Positions 52,701 to 63,897 of a stretch of 64,000 nucleotides of DNA are shown piece by piece. The position numbers and the translations under genes are program-made. The DNA comes from Labia minor (lineage: Eukaryota > Arthropoda > Insecta > Dermaptera > Spongiphoridae): NCBI GenBank assembly GCA_963082975.1, contig CAUJBJ010000004.1, positions 1-64,000 of the forward strand, read 5' to 3'. Position 1 is the first letter of the stretch; every line of letters begins with the position of its first letter. The notes beneath the pieces are model-generated. The model was not told the DNA's origin and did not search any database. It saw only the letters and a list, made by a program, of their open reading frames with translations.

Positions 52701-55700
52701 TTATATTTTATTTTATTAATTTTCTGATTCTATTGAAGAATAAATTCATATTTGATCGATTTCTTAAATATTTTCATTGAATTCTTACGGATTATTGTGA
52801 TTTTGTTCAAATATTAAAGGGAAAATCCTACTTTTTTAAATACGAGGGATAAAATTATCTTTTTTATTTTATTTTATTAATTTTCTGATTCTAATGAAGA
52901 ATAAATTCATATTTGATCGATTTCTTAAATATTTTCATTGAATTCTTACGGAAAATTCTGATTTTGTTCAAATATTAAAGGGAAAATCCTACTTTTTTAA
53001 ATACGAGGGATAAAATTATCTTTTATATTTTATTTTATTAATTTTCTGATTCTATTGAAGAATAAATTCATATTTGATCGATTTCTTAAATATTTTCATT
53101 GAATTCTTACGGAAAATTCTGATTTTGTTTAAATATTAAAGGGAAAATCCTACTTTTTTAAATACGAGGGATAAAATTATCTTTTATATTTTATTTTATT
53201 AATTTTCTGATTCTATTGAAGAATAAATTCATATTTGAACGATTTCTTAAATATTTTCATTGAATTCTTACGGAAAATTCTGATTTTGTTCAAATATTAA
53301 AGGGAAAATCCTACTTTTTTAAATACGAGGGATAAAATTATCTTTTATATTTTATTTTATTAATTTTCTGATTCTATTGAAGAATAAATTCATATTTGAT
53401 CGATTTCTTAAATATTTTCATTGAATTCTTACGGATTATTGTGATTTTGTTCAAATATTAAAGGGAAAATCCTACTTTTTTAAATACGAGGGATAAAATT
53501 ATCTTTTTTATTTTATTTTATTAATTTTCTGATTCTAATGAAGAATAAATTCATATTTGATCGATTTCTTAAATATTTTCATTGAATTCTTACGGATTAC
53601 TGTGATTTTGTTCAAATATTAAAGGGAAAATCCTACTTTTTTAAATACGAGGGATAAAATTATCTTTTATATTTTATTTTATTAATTTTCTGATTCTATT
53701 GAAGAATAAATTCATATTTGATCGATTTCTTAATTATTTTCATTGAATTCTTACGGAAAAGTCTGATTTTGTTCAAATATTAAAGGGAAAATCCTACTTT
53801 TTTAAATACGAGGGATAAAATTATCTTTTTTATTTTATTTTATTAATTTTCTGATTCTATTGAAGAATAAATTCATATTTGATCGATTTCTTAAATATTT
53901 TCATTTAATTCTTACGGATTAGTGTGATTTTGTTCAAATATTAAAGGGAAAATCCTACTTTTTTAAATACGAGGGATAAAATTATCTTTTTTATTTTATT
54001 TTATTCATTTTCTGATTCTAATGAAGAATAAATTCATATTTGATCGATTTCTTAAATATTTTCATTGAATTCTTACGGAAAAGTCTGATTTTGTTCAAAT
54101 ATTAAAGGGAAAATCCTACTTTTTTAAATACGAGGGATAAAATTATCTTTTTTATTTTATTTTATTAATTTTCTGATTCTAATGAAGAATAAATTCATAT
54201 TTGATCGATTTCTTAAATATTTTCATTGAATTCTTACGGAAAAGTCTGATTTTGTTCAAATATTAAAGGGAAAATCCTACTTTTTTAAATACGAGGGATA
54301 AAATTATCTTTTATATTTTATTTTATTAATTTTCTGATTCTATTGAAGAATAAATTCATATTTGATCGATTTATTAAATATTTTCATTGAATTCTTACGG
54401 AAAAGTCTGATTTTGTTCAAATATTAAAGGAAAAATCCTACTTTTTTAAATACGAGGGACAAAATTATCTTTTATATTTTATTTTATTCATTTTCTGATT
54501 CTAATGAAGAATAAATTCATATTTGATCGATTTCTTAAATATTTTCATTGAATTCTTACGGAAAACTCTGATTATGTTCAAATATTAAAGGGAAAATCCT
54601 ACTTTTTTAAATACGAGAGATAAAATTATCTTTTTTATTTTATTTTATTAATTTTCTGATTCTAATGAAGAATAAATTCATATTTGATCGATTTCTTAAA
54701 TATTTTCATTGAATTCTTACGGAAAAGTCTGATTTTGTTCAAATATTAAAGGGAAAATCCTACTTTTTTAAATACGAGGGACAAAATTATCTTTTATATT
54801 TTATTTTATTCATTTTCTGATTCTAATGAAGAATAAATTCATATTTGATCGATTTCTTAAATATTTTCATTGAATTCTTACGGAAAAGTCTGATTTTGTT
54901 CAAATATTAAAGGGAAAATCCTACTTTTTTAAATACGAGGGACAAAATTATCTTTTATATTTTATTTTATTCATTTTCTGATTCTAATGAAGAATAAATT
55001 CATATTTGATCGATTTCTTAAATATTTTCATTGAATTCTTACGGAAAAGTCTGATTTTGTTCAAATATTAAAGGGAAAATCCTACTTTTTTAAATACGAG
55101 GGACAAAATTATCTTTTATATTTTATTTTATTCATTTTCTGATTCTAATGAAGAATAAATTCATATTAGATCGATTTCTTAAATATTTTCATTGAATTCT
55201 TACGGAAAAGTCTGATTTTGTTCAAATATTAAAAGGAAAATCCTACTTTTTTAAATACGAGGGATAAAATTATCTTTTATATTTTATTTTATTAATTTTC
55301 TGATTCTATTGAAGAATAAATTCATATTTGATCGATTTCTTAAATATTTTCATTGAATTCTTACGGAAAAGTGTGATTTTGATCAAATATTAAAGGGAAA
55401 ATCCTACTTTTTTAAATACGAGGGACAAAATTATCTTTTATATTTTATTTTATTAATTTTCTGATTCTAATGAAGAATAAATTCATATTTGATCGATTTC
55501 TTAAATATTTTCATTGAATTCTTACGGAAAAGTGTGATTTTGTTCAAATATTAAAGGGAAAATCCTACTTTTTTTAAATACGAGGGATAAAATTATCTTT
55601 TATATTTTAATTTATTAATTTTCTGATTCTATTGAAGAATAAATTCATATTTGATCGATTTCTTAAATATTTTCATTGAATTCTTACGGATTAGTTTGAT

Positions 55701-55822
55701 TTTGTTCAAATATTAAAGGGAAAATCCTACTTTTTTAAATACGAGGGATAAAATTATCTTTTTTATTTTATTTTATTAATTTTCTGATTCTAATGAAGAA
55801 TAAATTCATATTTGATCGATTT
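49770..55822 (+). repeat. Satellite between E5 and E6 (macro-unit copy 2)
   Basis: Counterpart of 35551-41603, with the same 6,053-bp length and the same marker order: CTACTTTTATAAAT near 50.09, CCTAGTTTTTT near 50.57, TATGTGGGAC near 51.23, extra-T monomers near 51.70 and 55.57, the triple cassette at 52.0-53.44, CTTAATTATT near 53.73, and CGAGAGATAAA near 54.61 kb. Such close agreement over 6 kb of satellite implies very recent duplication or active homogenisation. Confidence 0.85.
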
Positions 55823-56414
55823 TTACCGACCGACGATAGTAAGGGAGGTATTGTTTTCACACCAAATTTCACATGTGGAGATTTTTACATATCTCCACGA
55901 ATCATGCATTTTCTAAACAGAAAAAAGTATTTTTAGCATGATGTCTGTCCGTCCGTCTGTCCGTCCGTATAGATGTGTACAGCCTGAACGGCTCAACCGA
56001 TTTTGATGAAATTTGGTATATTTACTTAATGCATCAGTGGGATGAATTGATCAACTTTTGGTGCAAATCCGGAAACCGGAAGTGGTAGTATTAGCGACCG
56101 ACGATAGGAAGGGAAGGGTTATTTTCACACCAAATTTCACACGAGGAGATTTTTTTATATATCACCACGAATCATACACTTTGTATTAGTTTTATCCTCG
56201 GAAAAATCATATTTATTAGTTTTATCTTGATTTAAAATTATATGACGTCATCCAGTCATTCATGACGTCACAGCCTGGTCTTACATATATATTATAAATA
56301 AAATAAAATTAAAAATGTTTATATTTATTATTTATGTATTCATATCTGTTTTTTATTACATTAATAGATATATTAAAATTATTTGAAATTGTTTCTGTAT
56401 CTAGAAATTAATTT
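55823..56414 (+). mobile_element. Embedded element, copy E6 (592 bp, two minisatellite units)
   Basis: Counterpart of E3 (offset 14,219). It has two TCTGTCCGTCCG units (55944-55967), the hairpin at 55875-55898 and the CRE-like pair at 56243-56270. Same junctions and same downstream TTTTGATAATTTTC monomer as E2, E3 and E5. Confidence 0.85.
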
Positions 56415-59400
56415 ACTTTTTTAAATACGAGGGATAAAATTATCTTTTTTATTTTATTTTGATAATTTTCTGATTATAATGAAGAATAAATTCATATTTG
56501 ATCGATTTCTTAAATATTTTCATTGAATTCTTACGGAAAAGTCTGATTTTGTTCAAATATTAAAGGGAAAATCCTACTTTTTTAAATACGAGGGATAAAA
56601 TTATCTTTTATATTTTATTTTATTAATTTTCTGATTCTATTGAAGAATAAATTCATATTTGATCGATTTCTTAAATATTTTCATTGAATTCTTACGGAAA
56701 ACTCTGATTATGTTCAAATATTAAAGGGAAAATCCTAGTTTTTTAAATACGAGGGACAAAATTATCTTTTATATTTTATTTTATTCATTTTCTGATTCTA
56801 ATGAAGAATAAATTCATATTTGATCGATTTCTTAAATATTTTCATTGAATTCTTACGGAAAAGTCTGATTTTGTTCAAATATTAAAGGGAAAATCCTACT
56901 TTTTTAAATACGAGGGACAAAATTATCTTTTATATTTTATTTTATTCATTTTCTGATTCTAAAGAAGAATAAATTCATATTTGATCGATTTCTTAAATAT
57001 TTTCATTGAATTCTTACGGAAAAGTCTGATTTTGTTCAAATATTAAAGGGAAAATCCTACTTTTTTAAATACGAGGGACAAAATTATCTTTTATATTTTA
57101 TTTTATTCATTTTCTGATTCTAATGAAGAATAAATTCATATTAGATCGATTTCTTAAATATTTTCATTGAATTCTTACGGAAAAGTGTGATTTTGATCAA
57201 ATATTAAAGGGAAAATCCTACTTTTTTAAATACGAGGGACAAAATTATCTTTTATATTTTATTTTATTCATTTTCTGATTCTAATGAAGAATAAATTCAT
57301 ATTTGATAGATTTCTTAAATATTTTCATTGAATTCTTACGGAAAAGTGTGATTTTGATCAAATATTAAAGGGAAAATCCTACTTTTTTAAATACTAGGGA
57401 CAAAATTATCTTTTATATTTTATTTTATTCATTTTCTGATTCTAATGAAGAATAAATTCATATTTGATCGATTTCTTATATATTTTCATTGAATTCTTAC
57501 GGAAAAGTGTGATTTTGATCAAATATTAAAGGGAAAATCCTACTTTTTTAAATATGTGGGACAAAATTATCTTTTATATTTTATTTTATTCATTTTCTGA
57601 TTCTAATGAAGAATAAATTCATATTTGATCGATTTCTTAAATATTTTCATTGAATTCTTACGGAAAAGTCTGATTTTGTTCAAATATTAAAGGGAAAATC
57701 CTACTTTTTTAAATACGAGGGATAAAATTATCTTTTATATTTTATTTTATTAATTTTCTGATTCTATTGAAGAATAAATTCATATTTGATCGATTTCTTA
57801 AATATTTTCATTGAATTCTTACGGAAAAGTGTGATTTTGATCAAATATTAAAGGGAAAATCCTACTTTTTTAAATACGAGGGACAAAATTATCTTTTATA
57901 TTTTATTTTATTAATTTTCTGATTCTAATGAAGAATAAATTCATATTTGATCGATTTCTTAAATATTTTCATTGAATTCTTACGGAAAAGTGTGATTTTG
58001 TTCAAATATTAAAGGGAAAATCCTACTTTTTTTAAATACGAGGGATAAAATTATCTTTTATATTTTAATTTATTAATTTTCTGATTCTATTGAAGAATAA
58101 ATTCATATTTGATCGATTTCTTAAATATTTTCATTGAATTCTTACGGATTAGTTTGATTTTGTTCAAATATTAAAGGGAAAATCCTACTTTTTTAAATAC
58201 GAGGGATAAAATTATCTTTTATATTTTATTTTATTAATTTTCTGATTCTATTGAAGAATAAATTCATATTTGATCGATTTCTTAAATATTTTCATTGAAT
58301 TCTTACGGAAAAGTCTGATTTTGTTCAAATATTAAAGGGAAAATCCTACTTTTTTAAATACGAGGGATAAAATTATCTTTTATATTTTATTTTATTAATT
58401 TTCTGATTCTATTGAAGAATAAATTCATATTTGATCGATTTATTAAATATTTTCATTGAATTCTTACGGAAAAGTCTGATTTTGTTCAAATATTAAAGGG
58501 AAAATCCTACTTTTTTAAATACGAGGGACAAAATTATCTTTTATATTTTATTTTATTCATTTTCTGATTCTAATGAAGAATAAATTCATATTTGATCGAT
58601 TTCTTAAATATTTTCATTGAATTCTTACGGAAAACTCTGATTATGTTCAAATATTAAAGGGAAAATCCTAGTTTTTTAAATACGAGGGACAAAATTATCT
58701 TTTATATTTTATTTTATTCATTTTCTGATTCTAATGAAGAATAAATTCATATTTGATCGATTTCTTAAATATTTTCATTGAATTCTTACGGAAAAGTCTG
58801 ATTTTGTTCAAATATTAAAGGGAAAATCCTACTTTTTTAAATACGAGGGACAAAATTATCTTTTATATTTTATTTTATTCATTTTCTGATTCTAAAGAAG
58901 AATAAATTCATATTAGATCGATTTCTTAAATATTTTCATTGAATTCTTACGGAAAAGTGTGATTTTGATCAAATATTAAAGGGAAAATCCTACTTTTTTA
59001 AATACGAGGGACAAAATTATCTTTTATATTTTATTTTATTCATTTTCTGATTCTAATGAAGAATAAATTCATATTTGATAGATTTCTTAAATATTTTCAT
59101 TGAATTCTTACGGAAAAGTGTGATTTTGATCAAATATTAAAGGGAAAATCCTACTTTTTTAAATACTAGGGACAAAATTATCTTTTATATTTTATTTTAT
59201 TCATTTTCTGATTCTAATGAAGAATAAATTCATATTTGATCGATTTCTTATATATTTTCATTGAATTCTTACGGAAAAGTGTGATTTTGATCAAATATTA
59301 AAGGGAAAATCCTACTTTTTTAAATATGTGGGACAAAATTATCTTTTATATTTTATTTTATTCATTTTCTGATTCTAATGAAGAATAAATTCATATTTGA

Positions 59401-60052
59401 TCGATTTCTTAAATATTTTCATTGAATTCTTACGGAAAAGTCTGATTTTGTTCAAATATTAAAGGGAAAATCCTACTTTTTTAAATACGAGGGATAAAAT
59501 TATCTTTTATATTTTATTTTATTAATTTTCTGATTCTATTGAAGAATAAATTCATATTTGATCGATTTCTTAAATATTTTCATTGAATTCTTACGGAAAA
59601 GTGTGATTTTGATCAAATATTAAAGGGAAAATCCTACTTTTTTAAATACGAGGGACAAAATTATCTTTTATATTTTATTTTATTAATTTTCTGATTCTAA
59701 TGAAGAATAAATTCATATTTGATCGATTTCTTAAATATTTTCATTGAATTCTTACGGAAAAGTGTGATTTTGTTCAAATATTAAAGGGAAAATCCTACTT
59801 TTTTTAAATACGAGGGATAAAATTATCTTTTATATTTTAATTTATTAATTTTCTGATTCTATTGAAGAATAAATTCATATTTGATCGATTTCTTAAATAT
59901 TTTCATTGAATTCTTACGGATTAGTTTGATTTTGTTCAAATATTAAAGGGAAAATCCTACTTTTTTAAATACGAGGGATAAAATTATCTTTTTTATTTTA
60001 TTTTATTAATTTTCTGATTCTAATGAAGAATAAATTCATATTTGATCGATTT
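56415..60052 (+). repeat. Satellite between E6 and E7, with an element-less junction near 58.2 kb
   Basis: Two related runs of CCTAGTTTTTT, TCTAAAGAAGAA, TTTGATAGATT, TACTAGGGAC, TTCTTATATATTTTC and TATGTGGGAC (starting near 56.74 and 58.67 kb), each ending in the extra-T monomer (58.03 and 59.80 kb) and a GGATTAGTTTG monomer. After the first GGATTAGTTTG monomer (about 58146) no element follows: at about 58219 the monomer switches to the TTTTATATTT, CTATTG type and the array goes on. After the second, E7 follows. Confidence 0.85.
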
Positions 60053-60652
60053 TTACCGACCGACGATAGTAAGGGAGGTATTGTTTTCACACCAAATTTC
60101 ACATGTGGAGATTTTTACATATCTCCACGAATCATGCATTTTCTAAACAGAAAAAAGTATTTTTAGCATGATGTCTGTCCGTCCGTCTGTCCGTCCGTCT
60201 GTCCGTCCGTATAGATGTGTACAGCCTGAACGGCTCAACCGATTTTGATGAAATTTGGTATATTTACTTAATGCATCAGTCGGATTGATCAACTTTTGGT
60301 GCAAATCCGGAAACCGGAAGTGGTAGTATTAGCGACCGACGATAGGAAGGGAAGGGTTATTTTCACACCAAATTTCACACGAGGAGATTTTTTTATATAT
60401 CACCACGAATCATACACTTTGTATTAGTTTTATCCTCGGAAAAATCATATTTATTAGTTTTATCTTGATTTAAAATTATATGACGTCATCCAGTCATTCA
60501 TGACGTCACAGCCTGGTCTTACATATATATTATAAATAAAATAAAATTAAAAATGTTTATATTTATTATTTATGTATTCATATCTGTTTTTTATTACATT
60601 AATAGATATATTAAAATTATTTGAAATTGTTTCTGTATCTAGAAATTAATTT
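60053..60652 (+). mobile_element. Embedded element, copy E7 (600 bp)
   Basis: Full-length copy with three minisatellite units (60174-60209), hairpin (60105-60128) and CRE-like pair (60481-60508). It is 4 bp shorter than E1 because of a change in the middle stretch: CATCAGTCGGATTGATC near 60274 where others read CATCAGTGGGATGAATTGATC. The following satellite keeps TTTTATTAATTTTC like E1, not the TTTTGATAATTTTC of E2, E3, E5 and E6. Confidence 0.85.
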
Positions 60653-62656
60653 ACTTTTTTAAATACGAGGGATAAAATTATCTTTTTTATTTTATTTTAT
60701 TAATTTTCTGATTATAATGAAGAATAAATTCATATTTGATCGATTTCTTAAATATTTTCATTGAATTCTTACGGAAAAGTCTGATTTTGTTCAAATATTA
60801 AAGGGAAAATCCTACTTTTTTAAATACGAGGGATAAAATTATCTTTTATATTTTATTATATTAATTTTCTGATTCTATTGAAGAATAAATTCATATTTGA
60901 TCGATTTCTTAAATATTTTCATTGAATTCTTACGGAAAAGTCTGATTTTGTTCAAATATTAAAGGGAAAATCCTACTTTTTTAAATACGAGGGATAAAAT
61001 TATCTTTTATATTTTATTATATTAATTTTCTGATTCTATTGAAGAATAAATTCATATTTGATCGATTTCTTAAATATTTTCATTGAATTCTTACGGAAAA
61101 GTCTGATTTTGTTCAAATATTAAAGGGAAAATCCTACTTTTTTAAATACGAGGGATAAAATTATCTTTTTTATTTTATTTTATTAATTTTCTGATTCTAA
61201 TGAAGAATAAATTCATATTTGATCGATTTCTTAAATATTTTCATTGAATTCTTACGGAAAAGTCTGATTTTGTTCAAATATTAAAGGGAAAATCCTACTT
61301 TTTTAAATACGAGGGATAAAATTATCTTTTATATTTTATTTTATTAATTTTCTGATTCTATTGAAGAATAAATTCATATTTGATCGATTTCTTAAATATT
61401 TTCATTGAATTCTTACGGATTACTGTGATTTTGTTCAAATATTAAAGGGAAAATCCTAGTTTTTTAAATACGAGGGATAAAATTATCTTTTTTATTTTAT
61501 TTTATTAATTTTCTGGTTCTAATGAAGAATAAATTCATATTTGATCGATTTCTTAATTATTTTCATTGAATTCTTACGGAAAATCTGATTTTGTTCAAAT
61601 ATTAAAGGGAAAATCCTACTTTTTTAAATACGAGGGACAAAATTATCTTTTATATTTTATTTTATTAATTTTCTGATTCTAATGAAGAATAAATTCATAT
61701 TTGATCGATTTCTTAAATATTTTCATTGAATTCTTACGGATTACTGTGATTTTGTTCAAATATTAAAGGGAAAATCCTACTTTTTTAAATACGAGGGATA
61801 AAATTATCTTTTTTATTTTATTTTATTAATTTTCTGATTCTAATGAAGAATAAATTCATATTTGATCGATTTCTTAAATATTTTAATTGAATTCTTACGG
61901 AAAAGTCTGATTTTGTTCAAATATTAAAGGGAAAATCCTACTTTTTTAAATACGAGGGACAAAATTATCTTTTATATTTTATTTTATTCATTTTCTGATT
62001 CTAATGAAGAATAAATTCATATTTGATCGATTTCTTAAATATTTTCATTGAATTCTTACGGATTAGTGTGATTTTGTTCAAATATTAAAGGGAAAATCCT
62101 ACTTTTTTAAATACGAGGGATAAAATTATCTTTTATATTTTATTTTATTAATTTTCTGATTCTATTGAAGAATAAATTCATATTTGATCGATTTCTTAAA
62201 TATTTTCATTGAATTCTTACGGAAAATCTGATTTTGTTCAAATATTAAAGGGAAAATTCCTACTTTTTTAAATACGAGGGATAAAATTATCTTTTATATT
62301 TTATTTTATTCATTTTCTGATTCTAATGAAGAATAAATTCATATTTGATCGATTTCTTAAATATTTTCATTGAATTCTTACGGAGTAGTGTGATTTTGTT
62401 CAAATATTAAAGGGAAAATCCTACTTTTTTAAATACGAGGGATAAAATTATCTTTTATATTTTATTTTATTAATTTTCTGATTCTATTGAAGAATAAATT
62501 CATATTTGATCGATTTCTTAAATATTTTCATTGAATTCTTACGGAAAAGTCTGATTTTGTTCAAATATTAAAGGGAAAATCCTACTTTTTTAAATACGAG
62601 GGATAAAATTATCTTTTATATTTTATTTTATTAATTTTCTGATTCTATTGAAGAAT

Positions 62657-62713
62657 AAATTCATATTTGATCGATTTCTTAAATATTTTCATTTTCTGAT
62701 TCTAATGAAGAAT
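62657..62713 (+). repeat. 57-bp mini-monomer (104-bp internal deletion), copy 1
   Basis: A satellite unit of only 57 bp: AAATTCATATTTG through AAATATTTTCATT, then directly TTCTGATTCTAATGAAGAAT. The deletion runs between two copies of the 6-bp direct repeat TTCATT, at monomer bases 32-37 and (in the TTCAT-type monomer) 136-141, leaving one copy. An identical unit lies at 63841-63897. Confidence 0.9.
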
Positions 62714-63840
62714 AAATTCATATTTGATCGATTTCTTAAATATTTTCATTGAATTCTTACGGAAAATTCTGATTTTGTTCAAATATTAAAGGGAAAATCC
62801 TACTTTTTTAAATACGAGGGATAAAATTATCTTTTATATTTTATTTTATTAATTTTCTGATTCTATTGAAGAATAAATTCATATTTGATCGATTTCTTAA
62901 ATATTTTCATTGAATTCTTACGGAAAATTCTGATTTTGTTCAAATATTAAAGGGAAAATCCTACTTTTTTAAATACGAGGGATAAAATTAGTTTTTATAT
63001 TTTATTTTATTAATTTTCTGATTCTATTGAAGAATAAATTCATATTTGATCGATTTCTTAAATATTTTCATTGAATTCTTACGGATTATTGTGATTTTGT
63101 TCAAATATTAAAGGGAAAATCCTACTTTTATAAATACGAGGGATAAAATTATCTTTTATATTTTATTTTATTCATTTTCTGATTCTAATGAAGAATAAAT
63201 TCATATTTGATCGATTTCTTAAATATTTTCATTGAATTCTTACGGAAAAGTCTGATTTTGTTCAAATATTAAAGGGAAAATCCTACTTTTTTAAATACGA
63301 GGGATAAAATTATCTTTTTTATTTTATTTTATTAATTTTCTGATTCTAATGAAGAACAAATTCATATTTGATCGATTTCTTAAATATTTTCATTGAATTC
63401 TGACGGAAAAGTCTGATTTTGTTCAAATATTAAAGGGAAAATCCTACTTTTTTAAATACGAGGGATAAAATTATCTTTTTTATTTTATTTTATTAATTTT
63501 CTGATTATAATTAAGAATAAATTCATATTTGATCGATTTCTTAAATATTTTCATTGAATTCTTACGGAAAAGTCTGATTTTGTTCAAATATTAAAGGGAA
63601 AAACCTACTTTTTTAAATACGAGGGATAAAATTATCTTTTATATTTTATTTTATTAATTTTCTGATTCTATTGAAGAATAAATTCATATTTGATCGATTT
63701 CTTAAATATTTTCATTGAATTCTTACGGAAAAGTCTGATTTTGTTAAAATATTAAAGGGAAAATCCTACTTTTTTAAATACGAGGGATAAAATTATCTTT
63801 TTTATTTTATTTTATTAATTTTCTGATTCTAATGAAGAAT

Positions 63841-63897
63841 AAATTCATATTTGATCGATTTCTTAAATATTTTCATTTTCTGATTCTAATGAAGAAT
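63841..63897 (+). repeat. 57-bp mini-monomer, copy 2
   Basis: Same 57-bp unit as at 62657-62713, with the same TTCATT junction. The two starts are 1,184 bp apart, which is seven full monomers plus one 57-bp unit. That is the spacing expected if both belong to one local higher-order repeat. Confidence 0.9.

Larger units (their letters stand above)
46300..60600 (+). repeat. 14,219-bp macro-unit, copy 2 (copy 1 at about 32.1-46.3 kb)
   Basis: The offset between the two copies is exactly 14,219 at every landmark I measured: the TTGAATATTTTC monomer (32821 and 47040), E2 and E5 starts, E3 and E6 starts, and the TCTAAAGAAG monomer (42741 and 56960). This means no net indel over about 10.5 kb. Beyond 56.97 kb the copies differ: copy 2 has one extra monomer, no element near 58.2 kb where one would be expected, and E7 in a different position relative to E4. 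The unit includes three element sites. Confidence 0.85.

Noticed and set aside
32100-60600. Assembly artefact as the full explanation of the 14.2-kb copies
   Set aside because: It cannot be excluded without reads. However, the copies differ in their last 3.5 kb (extra monomer, absent element, E4 against E7), which favours real duplication followed by change.
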